Shown one piece after another: positions 23,101 to 33,192 of a DNA stretch of 64,000 bases. A model generated the notes under the pieces. It searched no databases. It had not been told where the DNA came from and saw nothing but the letters and a program-made list of their open reading frames with translations. How positions within the stretch are numbered: the stretch's first letter is position 1; the number at the start of each line of letters is the position of its first letter. Origin of the DNA: Euborellia annulipes (Eukaryota > Arthropoda > Insecta > Dermaptera > Anisolabididae); NCBI GenBank assembly GCA_023213315.1, contig JAKCPI010006205.1, positions 62,001 through 126,000 on the forward strand. Direction: 5' to 3'. A program made the position numbers and the translations under genes.

Positions 23101-26054
23101 ATAATTTATATTATTTTATTGGTAGCCAATTCAATTAAAATGAATTTTCTGCCTGAGACTATTGTATTATACTGTATTTTCTAAATTAAATTAATTTTAT
23201 ACATAGGCGATGGTCGTGTGAATGAGCAAGTAGATCTTGCTGTGATGCATACAATCTGGATGAGGGAGCATAATCGAGTGGCAACTTTATTGGGTCAACT
23301 GAATCCCGATTGGAGTGATGAGGCAATTTTCCAAGAAGCAAGGCGCATTGTCGTTGCCGAAATGCAACATATCACTTACAACGAGTTCCTGCCCATTATC
23401 CTCGGTCAGTCTCTCTATTTATTTATTTTTTTTTTTAATTATCACTCAGCCCTAGTCTCTTTGTTACAATAAAAATTTTTCGATTTCCAGGTCAGGAATA
23501 TATGGAAAAGCAAGAACTGCTCCCAGTTGATTCAGGATTCACCCGCCTCTATGACGAATCTCTCAATGCAGGCATAACCAATGTGTTCGCCACTGCTGCT
23601 TTCCGTTTCGGTCACAGCCTCATTCAGGGCTCCTTGAAGTATGATCATAAAATGAATTATTTGTTGTGAATTTTTAATAAACTTTGTCTTTCTGTTTAGG
23701 GGTATGGGCAAATTTGGAAACGTGAGAAAAAATATGGTACTGCATAAGCAGCACTTTTCGCCCTGGGTGCTCTACCAGGACGACGCTATTGATGACTTCG
23801 TCCGAGGATTATCCACGCAGACATGCCAACGTTTCGACCGATTTTTCTCGAAAGAGGTCATTTTTTTTCTATATTTCATCTTCTGATTACCATAAGGTCT
23901 TCATTCACGCTTACTCTAATGCTATATTTACCATTAGTGGCATATACCTATATGTAGCCTATATTGTCTCGTAAAAATTATTATTATTTTTTTTTGTGTA
24001 AAAGCAATTACACCTGTTGATATTACGTGTAAATAGACTAAGAAGATTGAATTATTAATGAAAAAAATAATAAAAAATTTTCTAATAGGGAAATTTTTCA
24101 TTTGTTTAGATCACAGATAAACTTTTCAAAGGCGATTTGGATTTCGGACTGGACCTGGTGGCTTTGAATATCCAAAGAGGACGTGATCATGGCTTGCCTC
24201 CTTATAACGAGTGGCGGGAGGTCTGCGGCTTATCTAGAATTCGTAGCTGGGAAGACTTAAGTAAAGATATGGATCAACAGGTAATTTTTTGACCCTAAGA
24301 AAAGGATGAGAAACCAAATTTGAAAAATGTAAAAAAATATTTTTAAAGATTACATTCCTAGTGCATGATATGGTTTTTATCTTGACTTCGTTGATTCAAT
24401 AATATATTGTTTAAATTCTTTGTATTGTATAGTCAGTGGATTCACTCCGGCAAATTTACACGACATTTGAGGAAATTGATTTATTCGTGGGTGGCGTAGC
24501 TGAACGCCCGTCACATGGGGCTCTTCTCGGTCCTACATTTGTGTGTCTCATCGGAGATCAGTTCGCACGTTTGAGACGAGGGGACCGTTACTTCTACGAG
24601 GAGGGACGACAAGTCTCTTCTTTCAGTGAAGGTAGTTTACAACATCAAAATTCAAAAATTGAAATAAGCTATTTTTTAATAATAAATCTTTTATCTTCTA
24701 ATTTAGGAAGTTTGGGATTAATCAATTGAAATTAGGTCATTCAATTTAAATTCTTCTAATAAATAAATTTAAGAATCCAATTAAATATTTAAATATTTAA
24801 ATGGCTAAATGCTAGAGGAATTAATCAGTCCGAATGAAAGAGTCCAAGAAGAGAAATCAACAAACTTGGGATAAAAGTTTAACTTCGGAGTGTTATATAT
24901 CTTACTTAGCATTTTAATTTTTATTTTAGATCAACTTGACCAAATTCGACGAGTGAGTTTGGCCCGTATCCTCTGTGACAATTCTGACGATATCGGAGTT
25001 ATGCAACCTTTGGCATTCTTACAAGGATCCTTTGCGTGAGTTGTTTCTCTTTTTATTTAAATTAAAACAATAATCATCCAATTTATTGCTCATAGGTCCG
25101 ATGATTTTATTTAAGTCATTTGAATACCAAATGTATAAATTAAATTATTTGAGTTGTGATATGAAAAAACAAAATAGGCCTATTATACCTTAAGAAATCC
25201 AGATCATGACAGAAGGGCATTTATTAAGCACCTAGTGTTATTTATCTCTCGTGTGTTCCAAATTTATTTTTTTTAGAACCAGCTTTAAGCCCCTATTGCT
25301 CATACGTAGATGGCTTTTTAATTTGGGCAAAGTTTTCTACCCTATTTTTTTCATTTTTCTAATATTTATAGATGCTCTCTCTAAAATATATTCTCTTATT
25401 TTTCATAATTAAGTATAATTTCGAATTTTATTAGGGAAGGTAACCCACTCTCTTTAGTTCAATTTAATGTTTTTTTTTCACGTTTATTGAATGAAAAAAA
25501 AAAGAAATTAAATTTTAGCGAGGAGGAGGATCAACCTCTTAAAAGGGGAGTTCTCTAACCTGAATTAATGGTAGCCTAAAACAACCCTTTGGAAAATAAT
25601 CTGGACATTGAATAAAAATTATATGAAAAAATTTGTACAGTAATGTCCGAGCACATGCGACAAACATATAGACAGAACGACATATATTTTCTTTTATATC
25701 GTATAATAATAGAGGTTCTGGACATTTAGTGGGGTACATTAAAAAGTTGATGAACGCCAAGAGAAACATAAATTTAATTTTTTAGTTGACCTATATGATG
25801 ATTCTTTAGAGAGATCAGAGTGCTCCAAGAAAGCAAATGCATGAAAGACCCCTATGATTTCTTCATTCCTCTGGTCTCTTTTTCCAAAAGAAATTTTAAA
25901 TTAAAATATATTTTTCCTCGTAATATTCTTATATTGAACAGATTTTATTAATATGATGATTTTGCCGTTTAGGAACGCCCGAATATCCTGCGAGAGTGAA
26001 GCCATTCCTAGGATGGATCTCCGTTTCTGGGCTCAAGAGAGACCCGCAGCTTGA
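14179..26054 (+). CDS. Secreted animal haem peroxidase with N-terminal CLIP-like domain (16 exons)
   Basis: Exons: 14179-14316, 16686-17365, 17721-17836, 21405-21505, 21577-21761, 21825-22033, 22110-22283, 22346-22539, 22796-22985, 23207-23404, 23491-23638, 23700-23856, 24110-24280, 24433-24631, 24930-25035, 25973-26054. They join in frame to 1015 aa with GT-AG introns; the shortest intron is 62 bp. Residues 1-20 are a signal peptide. Residues 21-110 are Gln-rich, followed by an Asp/Asn tract and a Thr-rich linker (about 130-220). Cysteines 262, 272, 278, 293, 303 and 304 have the CLIP pattern ending in CCP. The peroxidase domain spans about 435-1000. It has the distal motif [13 protein letters not shown] (Gln521, Asp524, His525, Asp526), the calcium loop VTGYLDGS (604-610), distal Arg666 with Glu669, proximal His770 in [10 protein letters not shown], and [10 protein letters not shown]. 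By family knowledge it would oxidise substrates with H2O2 outside the cell (chorion, cuticle or immune roles); which role applies here is not known. The ATG is chosen for the signal peptide and the upstream TATA box. Confidence 0.93.
14866..15032 (-). repeat. tRNA-derived SINE (family 2) in peroxidase intron 1
   Basis: Inverted: TTTCGGCATTTAAGGCCATT, ACCCCATCCCTATTTATTTC, GGGAAGCGAACCCGGGACCC. It pairs with the copy in intron 8 over most of its length. Confidence 0.8.
15417..15561. mobile_element. hAT-type miniature element, decayed
   Basis: It starts CATGGGCGTAATTAG and ends CTAGCTAAACCCATG with the family interior (GGCCTGGAAGGCCCCATATT). No target duplication is recognisable. It lies in peroxidase intron 1. 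Confidence 0.75.
16322..16530 (+). repeat. SINE-related copy in peroxidase intron 1
   Basis: A box B remnant GGTTCGGTTCCCAG, then TCCAATATATTTATTTAAAT, then AAGTCTATATGGCTTAAGAC and an A-rich tail. It is intermediate between the two SINE families. Confidence 0.6.
18017..18629. mobile_element. Large inverted repeat, possible Penelope-like pseudo-LTR pair
   Basis: Arms at 18017-18099 and 18547-18629 are near-perfect inverted copies of about 83 bp, separated by about 450 bp of unrelated sequence. The right arm runs into a full hammerhead-like core; in the left arm the equivalent 5' half is replaced. Penelope-like elements are known for hammerhead-bearing pseudo-LTRs in direct or inverted arrangement. 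No reverse transcriptase or GIY-YIG domain is visible between the arms. Confidence 0.45.
18530..18572 (+). ncRNA. Candidate hammerhead ribozyme, complete core
   Basis: The 43-nt motif has stem I arms TGCA at 18530-18533 and 18569-18572, and the invariant CTGATGA at 18534-18540. Stem II is formed by GGGT at 18542-18545 and ACCC at 18557-18560. Then come GAAA at 18561-18564 and TATT before the 3' stem I arm. The one- or two-pair stem III and the cleavage triplet (ATT) have the arrangement known for the minimal hammerheads of Penelope-like elements and retrozymes. It sits at the inner edge of the right arm of a large inverted repeat. Confidence 0.55.
18876..19655. repeat. Inverted repeat pair around a hAT-type element in peroxidase intron 3
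   Basis: AAATTTTCTCTTTTTAAGGG with AAGTTAGGAAGCCTCGTG at 18876-18917 is inverted at about 19609-19655. The right arm directly abuts the miniature element ending at 19606. Confidence 0.65.
19356..19606. mobile_element. hAT-type miniature element (CAGTGGCGTCAT family)
   Basis: Termini CAGTGGCGTCATTT and AAATGATGCCACTG. The 8-bp flanks AGTTAATG and AGTTCACG match at 6 positions. It lies in peroxidase intron 3. It is an inverted relative of the copy at 44159-44404. Confidence 0.8.
20630..20746 (-). CDS. Orphan coding exon of an unrecognised minus-strand gene
   Basis: A 117-bp segment on the strand opposite the peroxidase gene, inside its third intron. It is bounded by a strong acceptor (pyrimidine-rich, TTTTGCAG) and a consensus donor (GTAAGT). 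It is open in one frame across the splice sites (phase 1 at both ends) and encodes 38 complete residues, beginning [18 protein letters not shown] and continuing with a Ser/Pro-containing stretch. Base composition is richer in G+C than the flanks, like the other real exons here. No family is recognised and no partner exon could be assigned. It may be a single exon of a long gene nested in, or overlapping, the peroxidase locus. Confidence 0.45.
21216..21350 (-). repeat. tRNA-derived SINE 3' half in peroxidase intron 3 (family 1)
   Basis: Inverted copy with AACACTCACACTTTTTTCTC and CTTTTCGGCAACTTAGGCC, ending just after GGGGGTCCAGGC. It lies immediately upstream of peroxidase exon 4. Confidence 0.75.
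22587..22772 (+). repeat. tRNA-derived SINE (family 2) in peroxidase intron 8
   Basis: Head GACCCGTGGTTCAGAGAG and CCCGGGTTCGCTTCCC (box B). The body has ATTTGAAGTAAATAGGGATG and TAAATGGCCTTAGATGTCGA, and the tail is A-rich. The family differs from family 1 in the head and the mid-body but shares the GGCCTTAGATGCCGA-like 3' motif. Confidence 0.8.
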
Positions 26055-26067
26055 ACGAGTTCAACAA

Positions 26068-26073
26068 AATAAA
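26068..26073 (+). terminator. Poly(A) signal candidate of the peroxidase gene
   Basis: AATAAA begins 14 bp after the peroxidase stop codon. Further AATAAA-like hexamers follow near 26290. The first would give an unusually short 3' UTR, so the later ones may be the ones used. Confidence 0.3.
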
Positions 26074-26321
26074 CAAAGAATGTCTCACATTGGGACGTGA
26101 AATACAATAATTTCCTATACAGGTTATAATAATTAAAAATGATAATTTTTAATTTTTAGGTAAGAAATTTTTTTTACTTGAGATTGATATCGGTGATGAT
26201 TATAAAAATTCAGAGGAAAATTAAAATTAGTTTTGGGATTTGCACATCCGATTCTTTTGTCTCAAACCAATTCTACAAATGTAGAACTAAAACAAATAAA
26301 ATAAATTCTTAAAATTAAATA

Positions 26322-26474
26322 TACACTAGGTTATTTGTTTCAAAGATTTTATTAATTAAAAATTAACACTTTATAGGTATTTCAACAATTACTTATCATC
26401 ATCAGAAGTGATTATATTCTAATTAACTAGTTAATTTTTAATTAATAAAACTTTGAAAACAAATAACCTAGTGT
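26322..26474. repeat. Foldback element after the peroxidase gene
   Basis: ACACTAGGTTATTTGTTT and TTTATTAATTAAAAATTAAC are inverted on the right (AACAAATAACCTAGTGT). The loop is about 50 bp. Confidence 0.75.
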
Positions 26475-26590
26475 TTAATTTTAATTTACAAAATGTTTCA
26501 ACGAGAACCAACGGTCGAAAGTTTAAATCTTAAAATAAATGCAATAAGACACTTTTCGACAATTTGTAAAATCTTAATTATATTATTGCT

Positions 26591-26959
26591 CAGGGGCACC
26601 GGAACGAATTTGAATCAGGGGGGGCAAACAAATTTTTTTTAGAAAATTAAAATAATTTAATATGTTCAAATAGTATAAAATAAAAACAAATCTTCTATAA
26701 AACTTTAAAATTTTAAATAAAATCACAATTTTAATAAAATTAAAATTTTAAAAATTTGCTAGTGATTTTATCAAAAATTTTTGGAAAAAATTTGAAAAAT
26801 TGAATTTCTTACTCTTTTAATTTAGAAGATTTTATTTTTCAAAAGTAAAAATATATCATTTTTAAAGATAAATGAAATAAAGAAAAATTTTTGCCCCCCT
26901 CTGCCCCCCTGTAGGATGCCAGGGGGGCTACCCTGCCCCCCCCAGTTCCGGCGCCTATG
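26591..26959. mobile_element. hAT-type miniature element (GGCGCCGGAAC family)
   Basis: Termini CAGGGGCACCGGAAC and GTTCCGGCGCCTATG. The exact 8-bp duplication TTATTGCT lies at 26583-26590 and 26960-26967. It is a near full-length relative, in inverted orientation, of the element at 56636-57043. Confidence 0.9.
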
Positions 26960-27482
26960 TTATTGCTTAATTTATTTTAAAAAGAAAAGGTGTACACTTA
27001 TTAAATAAACTGACTATTTTTAAAAGCTTTTTTTATGAGAAAAATATTTAGGCCCTATTCAAAATAATTTCCCCCTCTCCTCTTCACAAGCACTGTAACA
27101 ATATTCCGACATTTTATGATATAATTATACTTATATCCTGTATACCTATACTTATATACTGTATACCTATACTTTTGTATGTATTTAAGTAGATTAAGAA
27201 ATTTTTTATACAAATAAATATTTATAATCTTATACTATTAAACAATAGTACGTTTGTTTTTATATATGTAAGCACACCATCTTTCGAAAAAAGTTCTTAA
27301 GATTTTTTTCAAATTTTAAATATAAGACTTATTCTATATTCGGTATAAAAAAAAAAATACTTTTATAGTTTTTTCCATTTTATCAATAAAAAACGACGGA
27401 ATATCAATCAGCAACCATGAAGATATGTGAATTGGATTAAAGAATATTTCAGATATATTATAGATTTATTTATTTATTCAAT

Positions 27483-27665
27483 TATTTTTTAGCTTTTTCG
27501 GCATCTTAGGCCATATAGAGAGACTTTCAAAGATACACATTATAATAATAGGATATAAATTTATATTGGGGTCCAGTCATATTTATTTAACCCATTTTGT
27601 ATTCAAATGTTTTAAATAAATTTTTCTGGCAGTCTGGGATCCGATCCTACGTATTATAAACGTAG
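27483..27665 (-). repeat. tRNA-derived SINE, diverged (family 1)
   Basis: Inverted: CTTTTTCGGCATCTTAGGCC, TTGGGGTCCAG, TATTTAACCCATTTTG, then a box B remnant GGGATCCGATCC. It lies downstream of the peroxidase gene. Confidence 0.65.
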
Positions 27666-28082
27666 GATAATATTAAAATTTAAGTATTGACCCTATAATC
27701 ATTTATCCTCTTTTTACTTTCTCTTACCTATATGTTAATATACATATGAGGCCATTAGCGCCAGAACGGCCTAACCCACACTCACTCTTTTTTGGTTTTA
27801 TGCCTTAGTATCTACATTATTAAATCGTGAATTCCAGACTAGTACAGTACAGTTTTTCCGCAGGATGGAAAACTTTGGTTCCGCAAAAGAAAAAATGTTC
27901 CGCCAAAAATTTCGTGTAAAAAAAAAATTTAGTTTCTTAAAAAAAAATTTTCCGCAGAAAAATTTTTGAGTTCGGGCCCCCCCCCCTCGAAAAAAATTTC
28001 TATATACGCCCCTGCGGCCTACTATTCTATAATTTTAAATCTTTAATGAACAAATTTAACTATAAATTATAAATGTACTCAC

Positions 28083-28205
28083 CAAAATGTAGAAATTGTA
28101 GGAATCCTGGATCTAAGCGACAAAGTCCTGCTGACAGGCGAAAATTTCTCAATCAAGACTAAGGTAAGCTCACAGACGATATCCAGGTTTGAAGTCGTTC
28201 TGAAC
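28083..28205 (-). CDS. Possible orphan exon, minus strand
   Basis: A 123-bp segment with a good minus-strand acceptor (TTTTTGTTACATCAG) and donor (GTGAGT). It is open for 40 codons in one frame (phase 2 at both ends). In another frame it would be a terminal exon coding VQNDFKPGYRL then stop. The two readings cannot be told apart here. It lies between the peroxidase 3' end and the small minus-strand gene at 29-31 kb, but its phase does not join directly to the exon at 20.6 kb. The function is unknown and it may be chance. Confidence 0.2.
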
Positions 28206-28635
28206 CTGATGTAACAAAAATAATAACATGTAGAAAAGGATCACTGTATGGTGAGAAAGTTACGTGTCTGTATATGAGAGGAATAAAGTGCTTATTAGGC
28301 TATACCATTTACAATTTAAAGAAAAATTTGAGTATAGTGTAAATTCAAATTAGCATTAAGAAATAACTTTTGTATGATTAAATTATAATAAGCTTAATAA
28401 TTTTTTCCATCCAAAGAGGGTCTTTCTGTCTCCCCCCCCCCCCCACTGGGACCACTTGTGAGTATAGAATAGTAATTCGTTATCTGAATGATTAGAGATA
28501 AAAAATTTATTTATTTAAGTTCCCTCTATGAATCTATCAATAAAAGGCAAATAGGCTTCTACACCTCTAGAAATATGGCTAAGCATGAAATAACTTAAGT
28601 ATATTTATCATTTTAAAAGAAGATTTTACCCTCGA

Positions 28636-28887
28636 CCCTTGGTAGTTGGTAGCAGGCCAGCCTTGTATACCAAGAGTCGAGGGTTCGGATCCCAGGGAGT
28701 CCGATGATTTTATTTAAGCCATTTGGATAAATGGTTTAAATAAGAATGCCTGGACCCCCAATTGATATATTTTCAAATAACGGGTATTGTTTAAAGTCGT
28801 AAATGGCCTAAGTTGCCAAAAAGACTGTGTGTATGGGTGTGTGAATGTGAGGGTGAGTGTTTAAAAAGTGTTTAAAAAAAAAAAAAA
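28636..28887 (+). repeat. tRNA-derived SINE, nearly full length (family 1)
   Basis: The tRNA-like head (GTAGTTGGTAGC box A, GGGTTCGGATCCC box B) is followed by the body GATGATTTTATTTAAGCC and GGCCTAAGTTGCCAAAAAGA, a TGTG-rich stretch and an A-rich tail. It is the reference copy for about ten others in the window. It lies between the peroxidase and the small minus-strand gene. Confidence 0.85.
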
Positions 28888-29210
28888 GGAAGTTCAGCCC
28901 ATAGAAATAAATGATAAAAAAGAATATTTAAACTATTATATAAATATAAAGCATTTAAAGATGCTGATTATTAATATAATGATTAATTAAATTGTTTGTA
29001 ACCTTGTTAATATATCACCAATTTTCATGTTTTTTGGAATGGTAAAGTTAGAGAATAATGTAAGCATAAATACGGTTAATGATTCAATTTTTCTAAATTA
29101 TTAGTCTTTTGAGGGACCGCCGATTAAACAGTGTAAAAAAGTGTTAAAGTGTAAAATCTTAGATTGTTATTAAAGCGTATAGGCTTACTTACATGTTGTG
29201 TTTTTGATGT

Positions 29211-30818
29211 TCATTTTAATACTTTATTTTCTAGTTGATGTTCTTTGGAATCCAAAAATATTTCCATTTCAACTCTAAAAGAAAAAGAAAAAAAATATCA
29301 AAGAAACTTGTTAAATTATTAAATTATTTTTTTAAATGGTTTTTTATTCTTACGAAAGGATCCAATTTGTAAAATGTGGTGAATAATCTCCATCTAATTC
29401 TAAAATTAAGTTCCTCTTCTTTCTTGCGCAAGTGGTCCACGGAAGGCATATGAGAAGGATAAAGGATAAGGGATAGAGTTGGGCTAGATTTATCTAGCCT
29501 TGACTCGCATAGCGTTTAGTCCTTATTTAATAGCGAAAAATCTTTTTCTTAATTGCACTATTCGATCTTTTGAGGAGTTTTGTTGACATACTTCAGCCCT
29601 GAGGATGGTCGTATTTCTGACCAGAACGTCGGCTTGAGGTGCAACTGCTCTTTCTTTCATCCCTTACTACAAGATCACTAATTCTATTTCCTTTGAATGG
29701 TGAGAGAACTGTAATTAAAAAAAAAAATTAATGTTAAAACTGTGCATTATAATCTTAGAATAGTTTGAAAGTATTATTTTCATTTTTTAAATACCTATTC
29801 ATGTCGTTGTTTAGTTCACTTAAAAAATAAAGGTTGTTGAAACAGGCCTCCACATCTCCCCTTATAGCCTGCCGAACCTCCCTCTGGACAAAAAAAAAAT
29901 AAATTCCTATGTTGTGATCGATGAATATTTATCTAACTGGAAATAAAAAGAAAAGAACAAATACGTATATTTATAATAACGTACGTATTTAAAATCAATT
30001 ATAAAAACTTACTTCGTCCGATTTTCAATTGCTCCAATTTAACAAAGTCTTAAATAAGATACGAAAAATATTTTTTCATCATAGTGTAGATTATCTTTCG
30101 CTAGGCACGGTCAAAAGAATGTCAGTATATATTTTCAATATATCATCTATTATTTTATTATTTTCTTTTAATCTTCATTGTTGTAAAGATTTTGCGAATA
30201 GAATTGTTATTTCAATCTCCAGTGCTCTTGAAATAACTCTTAGGACTTTGTAATTAATTCTTTGGTAGTTTTTAAGATTTTAGCTGTTGACAAATAGAAA
30301 AATATTGTATCTTATCTTTATAGAAAATTTTTTTACAATTCTACAATAATATGAAAAATTACCTAATAAAATCTTTTATAACCATGAAGACTATAGAAGT
30401 CTGATCCCACAAAACAGAAGAAATTTTAATTTGAAAATTCATCAAATGAATTAAGAATCGACGAATTAAACGTACAGTGAAATTTTTCTTGAGACATTCT
30501 AGCCCAGTGAAGTTCTTTGCAGCCAAAAAAATATTTCATTTTATCTATAAAAAAAATAAAAATAAACCATTAAAAATTTATTTTATTTAAGTGGTTTTTA
30601 TATCCTTGTCAGATTTAATATTACTTACGAAAGGATCCAGTTGGTTATGCCCTGAAGAATCTCGACGATCTCAGCCCCCACTGCCACCCTAACCTAAAAC
30701 AAAGAAGAAAGAAACAATTAGTTTATATCATTCATGCTACTTAATATTTTACGAACATTATTGAAAATTGCTTTAACTTACCCTGTAGACTGCTTCTTTC
30801 GGCTCAACGAGGGCTTCC
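29211..30818 (-). CDS. Small unrecognised gene, C-terminal four exons
   Basis: Four short exons on the minus strand join in frame: 30782-30818, 30629-30693, 29795-29881 and 29211-29274, ending in TGA at 29211-29213. Each donor is a clear GT site (GTAAGT for the first two). The third exon uses the second AG of a tandem CAGAG acceptor, which is what keeps the frame. The product part is about 83 aa. It includes EALVEPKEAVYR, then VAVGAEIVEILQGITNWIL, then EVRQAIRGDVEACFNN and VEMEIFLDSKEHQLENKVLK. Heptad-like hydrophobic spacing suggests mostly helix. No initiator ATG is found: the frame upstream of the first exon is closed by a TAG, so at least one 5' exon is missing. A nearby ATG at about 30862 reads MAVPVIDSVGLG then stop, in another frame. 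I do not recognise the family. Confidence 0.45.
29347..29452 (-). pseudogene. Broken partial duplicate of the small gene's exon 2 plus upstream sequence
   Basis: This stretch resembles two separated parts of the 30.6-30.9 kb region joined together. One part is the 3' end of the exon at 30629-30693 with its donor (GGATCCTTTCGTAAG). The other is the sequence at about 30862-30931 (CCATCTAATTCTAAAAT and TTCCTCTTCTTTCTTG). The roughly 200 bp between them are missing. The reading frame is altered by indels. It lies between exons 3 and 4 of the small gene, so it is an internal duplication with a deletion, not a functional exon. Confidence 0.45.
29595..29634 (+). ncRNA. Degenerate hammerhead-like motif
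   Basis: AGCC/GGCT stem I arms flank CTGAGGA, stem II TGGTC/GACCA and GAACGTC. The consensus GAAAC has lost one A, so self-cleavage is unlikely. It lies in an intron of the small minus-strand gene and probably marks a dead Penelope-like or retrozyme copy. Confidence 0.4.
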
Positions 30819-31620
30819 CTAAAAACTAACCTAATCCCACACTATCTATGACCGGGACGGCCATCTAATTCTAAAATGCAGTTCCTCTTCTTTCTTGAGA
30901 CGGTCGCGATCGCGGCACTCCCGGAAGGCAGGTAAGCCTTCATTCAACATTAATCGCAAACGAAACGGAGGAAACGCGCCCACAAACCCAAGGGTAAGAG
31001 GAAAAGAAACAAACACACACACTCACAACCACATACTCAACTCACAGATCAATTAATCTCTGCCCACCTGCCTCATATCATTTACTAGCGAACTAAAAAG
31101 AAGCAGAGTTAATTGATCTGATAATCATTCACGAGTTAGGAAGGGAGCCCGGCCAATACAATACTGAAGATCCCCCTTGGTTGCTCATCTCAGAAACAGA
31201 ATGTCGTTGTTCAAGATGCATGCTGAAAAAAAAAGAACCCTACAAGCTAACAACATCCTATACGAACTCCTAACATCTTGAACATTAACTCACTCTGCCC
31301 TGAAACAACCAAGGCCCAGAACTCAGCACTGATGGACAAAGAGCCCCGGAGAAAGAGAAAACACTCTTTCTCTCAAAAACGCGAAAGAGAGACACCACAC
31401 ATACGGGGAGGAATTCTCCTATTTCCCATGAACAACGGTCAAAGGTGAAGTGATCCTCTACTGGGAGCCCTGCCTAAACCTAAATGGGACGAACAACAAC
31501 ACCCTATGCCAGTATTGAGGAATCAAATCACAAATGAACGTCAATTCAAGAGAACATCAGAGAAATCCGACAAAGAAGGCCTAGACCCCATCTCTATATA
31601 CCAGGTATAAATGCGTGAGC
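30819..31620. other. Less AT-rich stretch upstream of the small minus-strand gene
   Basis: This segment has a noticeably higher G+C content and few long A/T runs compared with the surroundings. It would contain the 5' leader and promoter of the minus-strand gene ending at 29.2 kb. No convincing first coding exon was found. Two strong donor-like sites on the minus strand are visible (near 31039 and 31291), but neither has an upstream in-frame ATG. Confidence 0.25.
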
Positions 31621-32245
31621 GTAGAGATTTTCTAATTATGTTTAGCGCCCTCTATATAAAACCTACCTATTTCTAAACTAATAAGAATTGCGTGTATTCT
31701 TAAAAACTAACATAGAATAGATAATCCCATACACGCAAAACTTAAATCCTAATACTGAATTGTATAATAATAGCTAAAATTATAAAACATGCACATTTGA
31801 ATTGTCTCATATGATGATGTTGATATCCATCGATGGATAATGAATGGACGAGAAAAATGTGTACATATGATCCACCTTTTATCAACAATCGTTTACCTTT
31901 AGTATATTGACCATTCATCCATTCATTACCTTGAAAAACAGTCGTATCTGTATTTGGGTACTGAAATATACCTACTCTAATCTACGATTGAAATGTTAAT
32001 TTTATGATATTAAATGAATTTAATAAAGATTTTTAAATTATCAAATTTTAAAACAAAAAATAAAATGAATTTTGGAAAAAAATTTTAAAAATTTTGAATT
32101 TAAATCTTTAACTATTACTAAGTCAGGGACTCTGAAATGGGAGAATTGTTTAGATTAATAACATCCACTATCCATGCACCTATTCCAAAATATCTAAAAA
32201 TATTTAGGCCGAATTGTGAAAAAATAAATTTTGAAAATCCTAAAT

Positions 32246-32386
32246 CTATCTCACTCTACGCTCACGTAAATGTTCATACAGACTTTTACTGTTGCTGCTA
32301 GACTCTGCAATCAGCTGTAGGGACTGCCTTGACTGCTTCTTCCTTGCTGGCTGGCGATGCCTTGTTGGAGGATGCTCTGGATTCAT
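32246..32386 (-). CDS. 46-codon ORF in a dispersed repeat
   Basis: The minus strand reads MNPEHPPTRHRQPARKKQSR and ends KSLYEHLRERRVR, 46 aa in all, preceded by an acceptor-like TTTTAG at 32419-32421. The product is very basic. A related copy with many changes lies at about 11385-11590 and does not keep the frame. The repetition argues for a repeat-borne or formerly coding segment. A short basic ORF can also arise by chance. Confidence 0.2.
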   Translation of the reverse strand: MNPEHPPTRHRQPARKKQSRQSLQLIAESSSNSKSLYEHLRERRVR

Positions 32387-32538
32387 GATGTCACTTCTCG
32401 AAGTTGATTAGTTGGCTTCTAAAATACAAAGAAAAAAATATAAATTAAATTATTTATTTTGTCTCCTTCTCCATTATGCATCTGAACAACTTCATTACAA
32501 ATAAATCACAGAAAATCAAATTATTTTATTAATTATAC

Positions 32539-32577
32539 TGATAATGACGAGGCCGATAATGCCGGTCGAAATATCTC
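32539..32577 (+). ncRNA. Weak hammerhead-like motif
   Basis: CTGATAA, a stem formed by GAC..GGC and GCC..GTC, and GAAATATC lie in the expected order. The core G is replaced by A and stem I does not pair. It is reported because it uses the same spacing as the better copies. Confidence 0.2.
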
Positions 32578-32646
32578 CGAATTAAAAGTGATTTGTAAAG
32601 CGCCGATCGAATGCTGGCTTTTATTCTCCGGTTCTTTCCTTATGTA

Positions 32647-32865
32647 CAGTGAGGGACAATATTAAGTCCCACCCATGCGTTTTCTTCTTGTGATTATTTC
32701 ATTCTTTTTAAAAAAATATTATATATCAATATTTTTTAATGGAAACTTTCATGGTTCAAACTTAGAAAATTTTTAATAAAGATTTTAATTTTCTTTTATA
32801 AAAACAATGAAATAATTAATCACAAGAAGAAAAAGCATGGATGGGATTTAATATTGTCCTCACTG
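32647..32865. mobile_element. Tc1/mariner-like miniature element
   Basis: Terminal inverted repeats begin CAGTGAGGGACAATATTAAG and extend about 75 bp. TA lies at both ends (32645-32646 and 32866-32867). It is a foldback of about 219 bp without coding. Confidence 0.85.
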
Positions 32866-33192
32866 TACTATATGATCCAGTGAAAAGTTCCAAAAGTTTT
32901 TTTTTTTTTTTAATTTTTTAATAAAGTCAGGAGAAGAAAGGTAATTCAAATGTTTACCCTTTTACCCCCCCCCCCCCTTGTATCCGCCCTTGGTGAGTGG
33001 TGAATGAGAAAAAAGTGTGAGTGTTTAAAAAAAAATCATTAAATCAATTATTTTTTTAGATGGACTTTAAAACTTTCGACCCCTAAATTATTTCAAGCAC
33101 TTTTTTTTCAATTTATTTATTACCAACTGCAGTCGAAGCTATCCAACTCTTATATACTTTTGTTCTTCATAGGAAAGAATAGGAGATTGGTT

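Noticed and set aside
25539..25769. 76-codon minus-strand frame in peroxidase intron 15
   Set aside because: No splice sites, similarity or compositional support; ordinary AT-rich intron.
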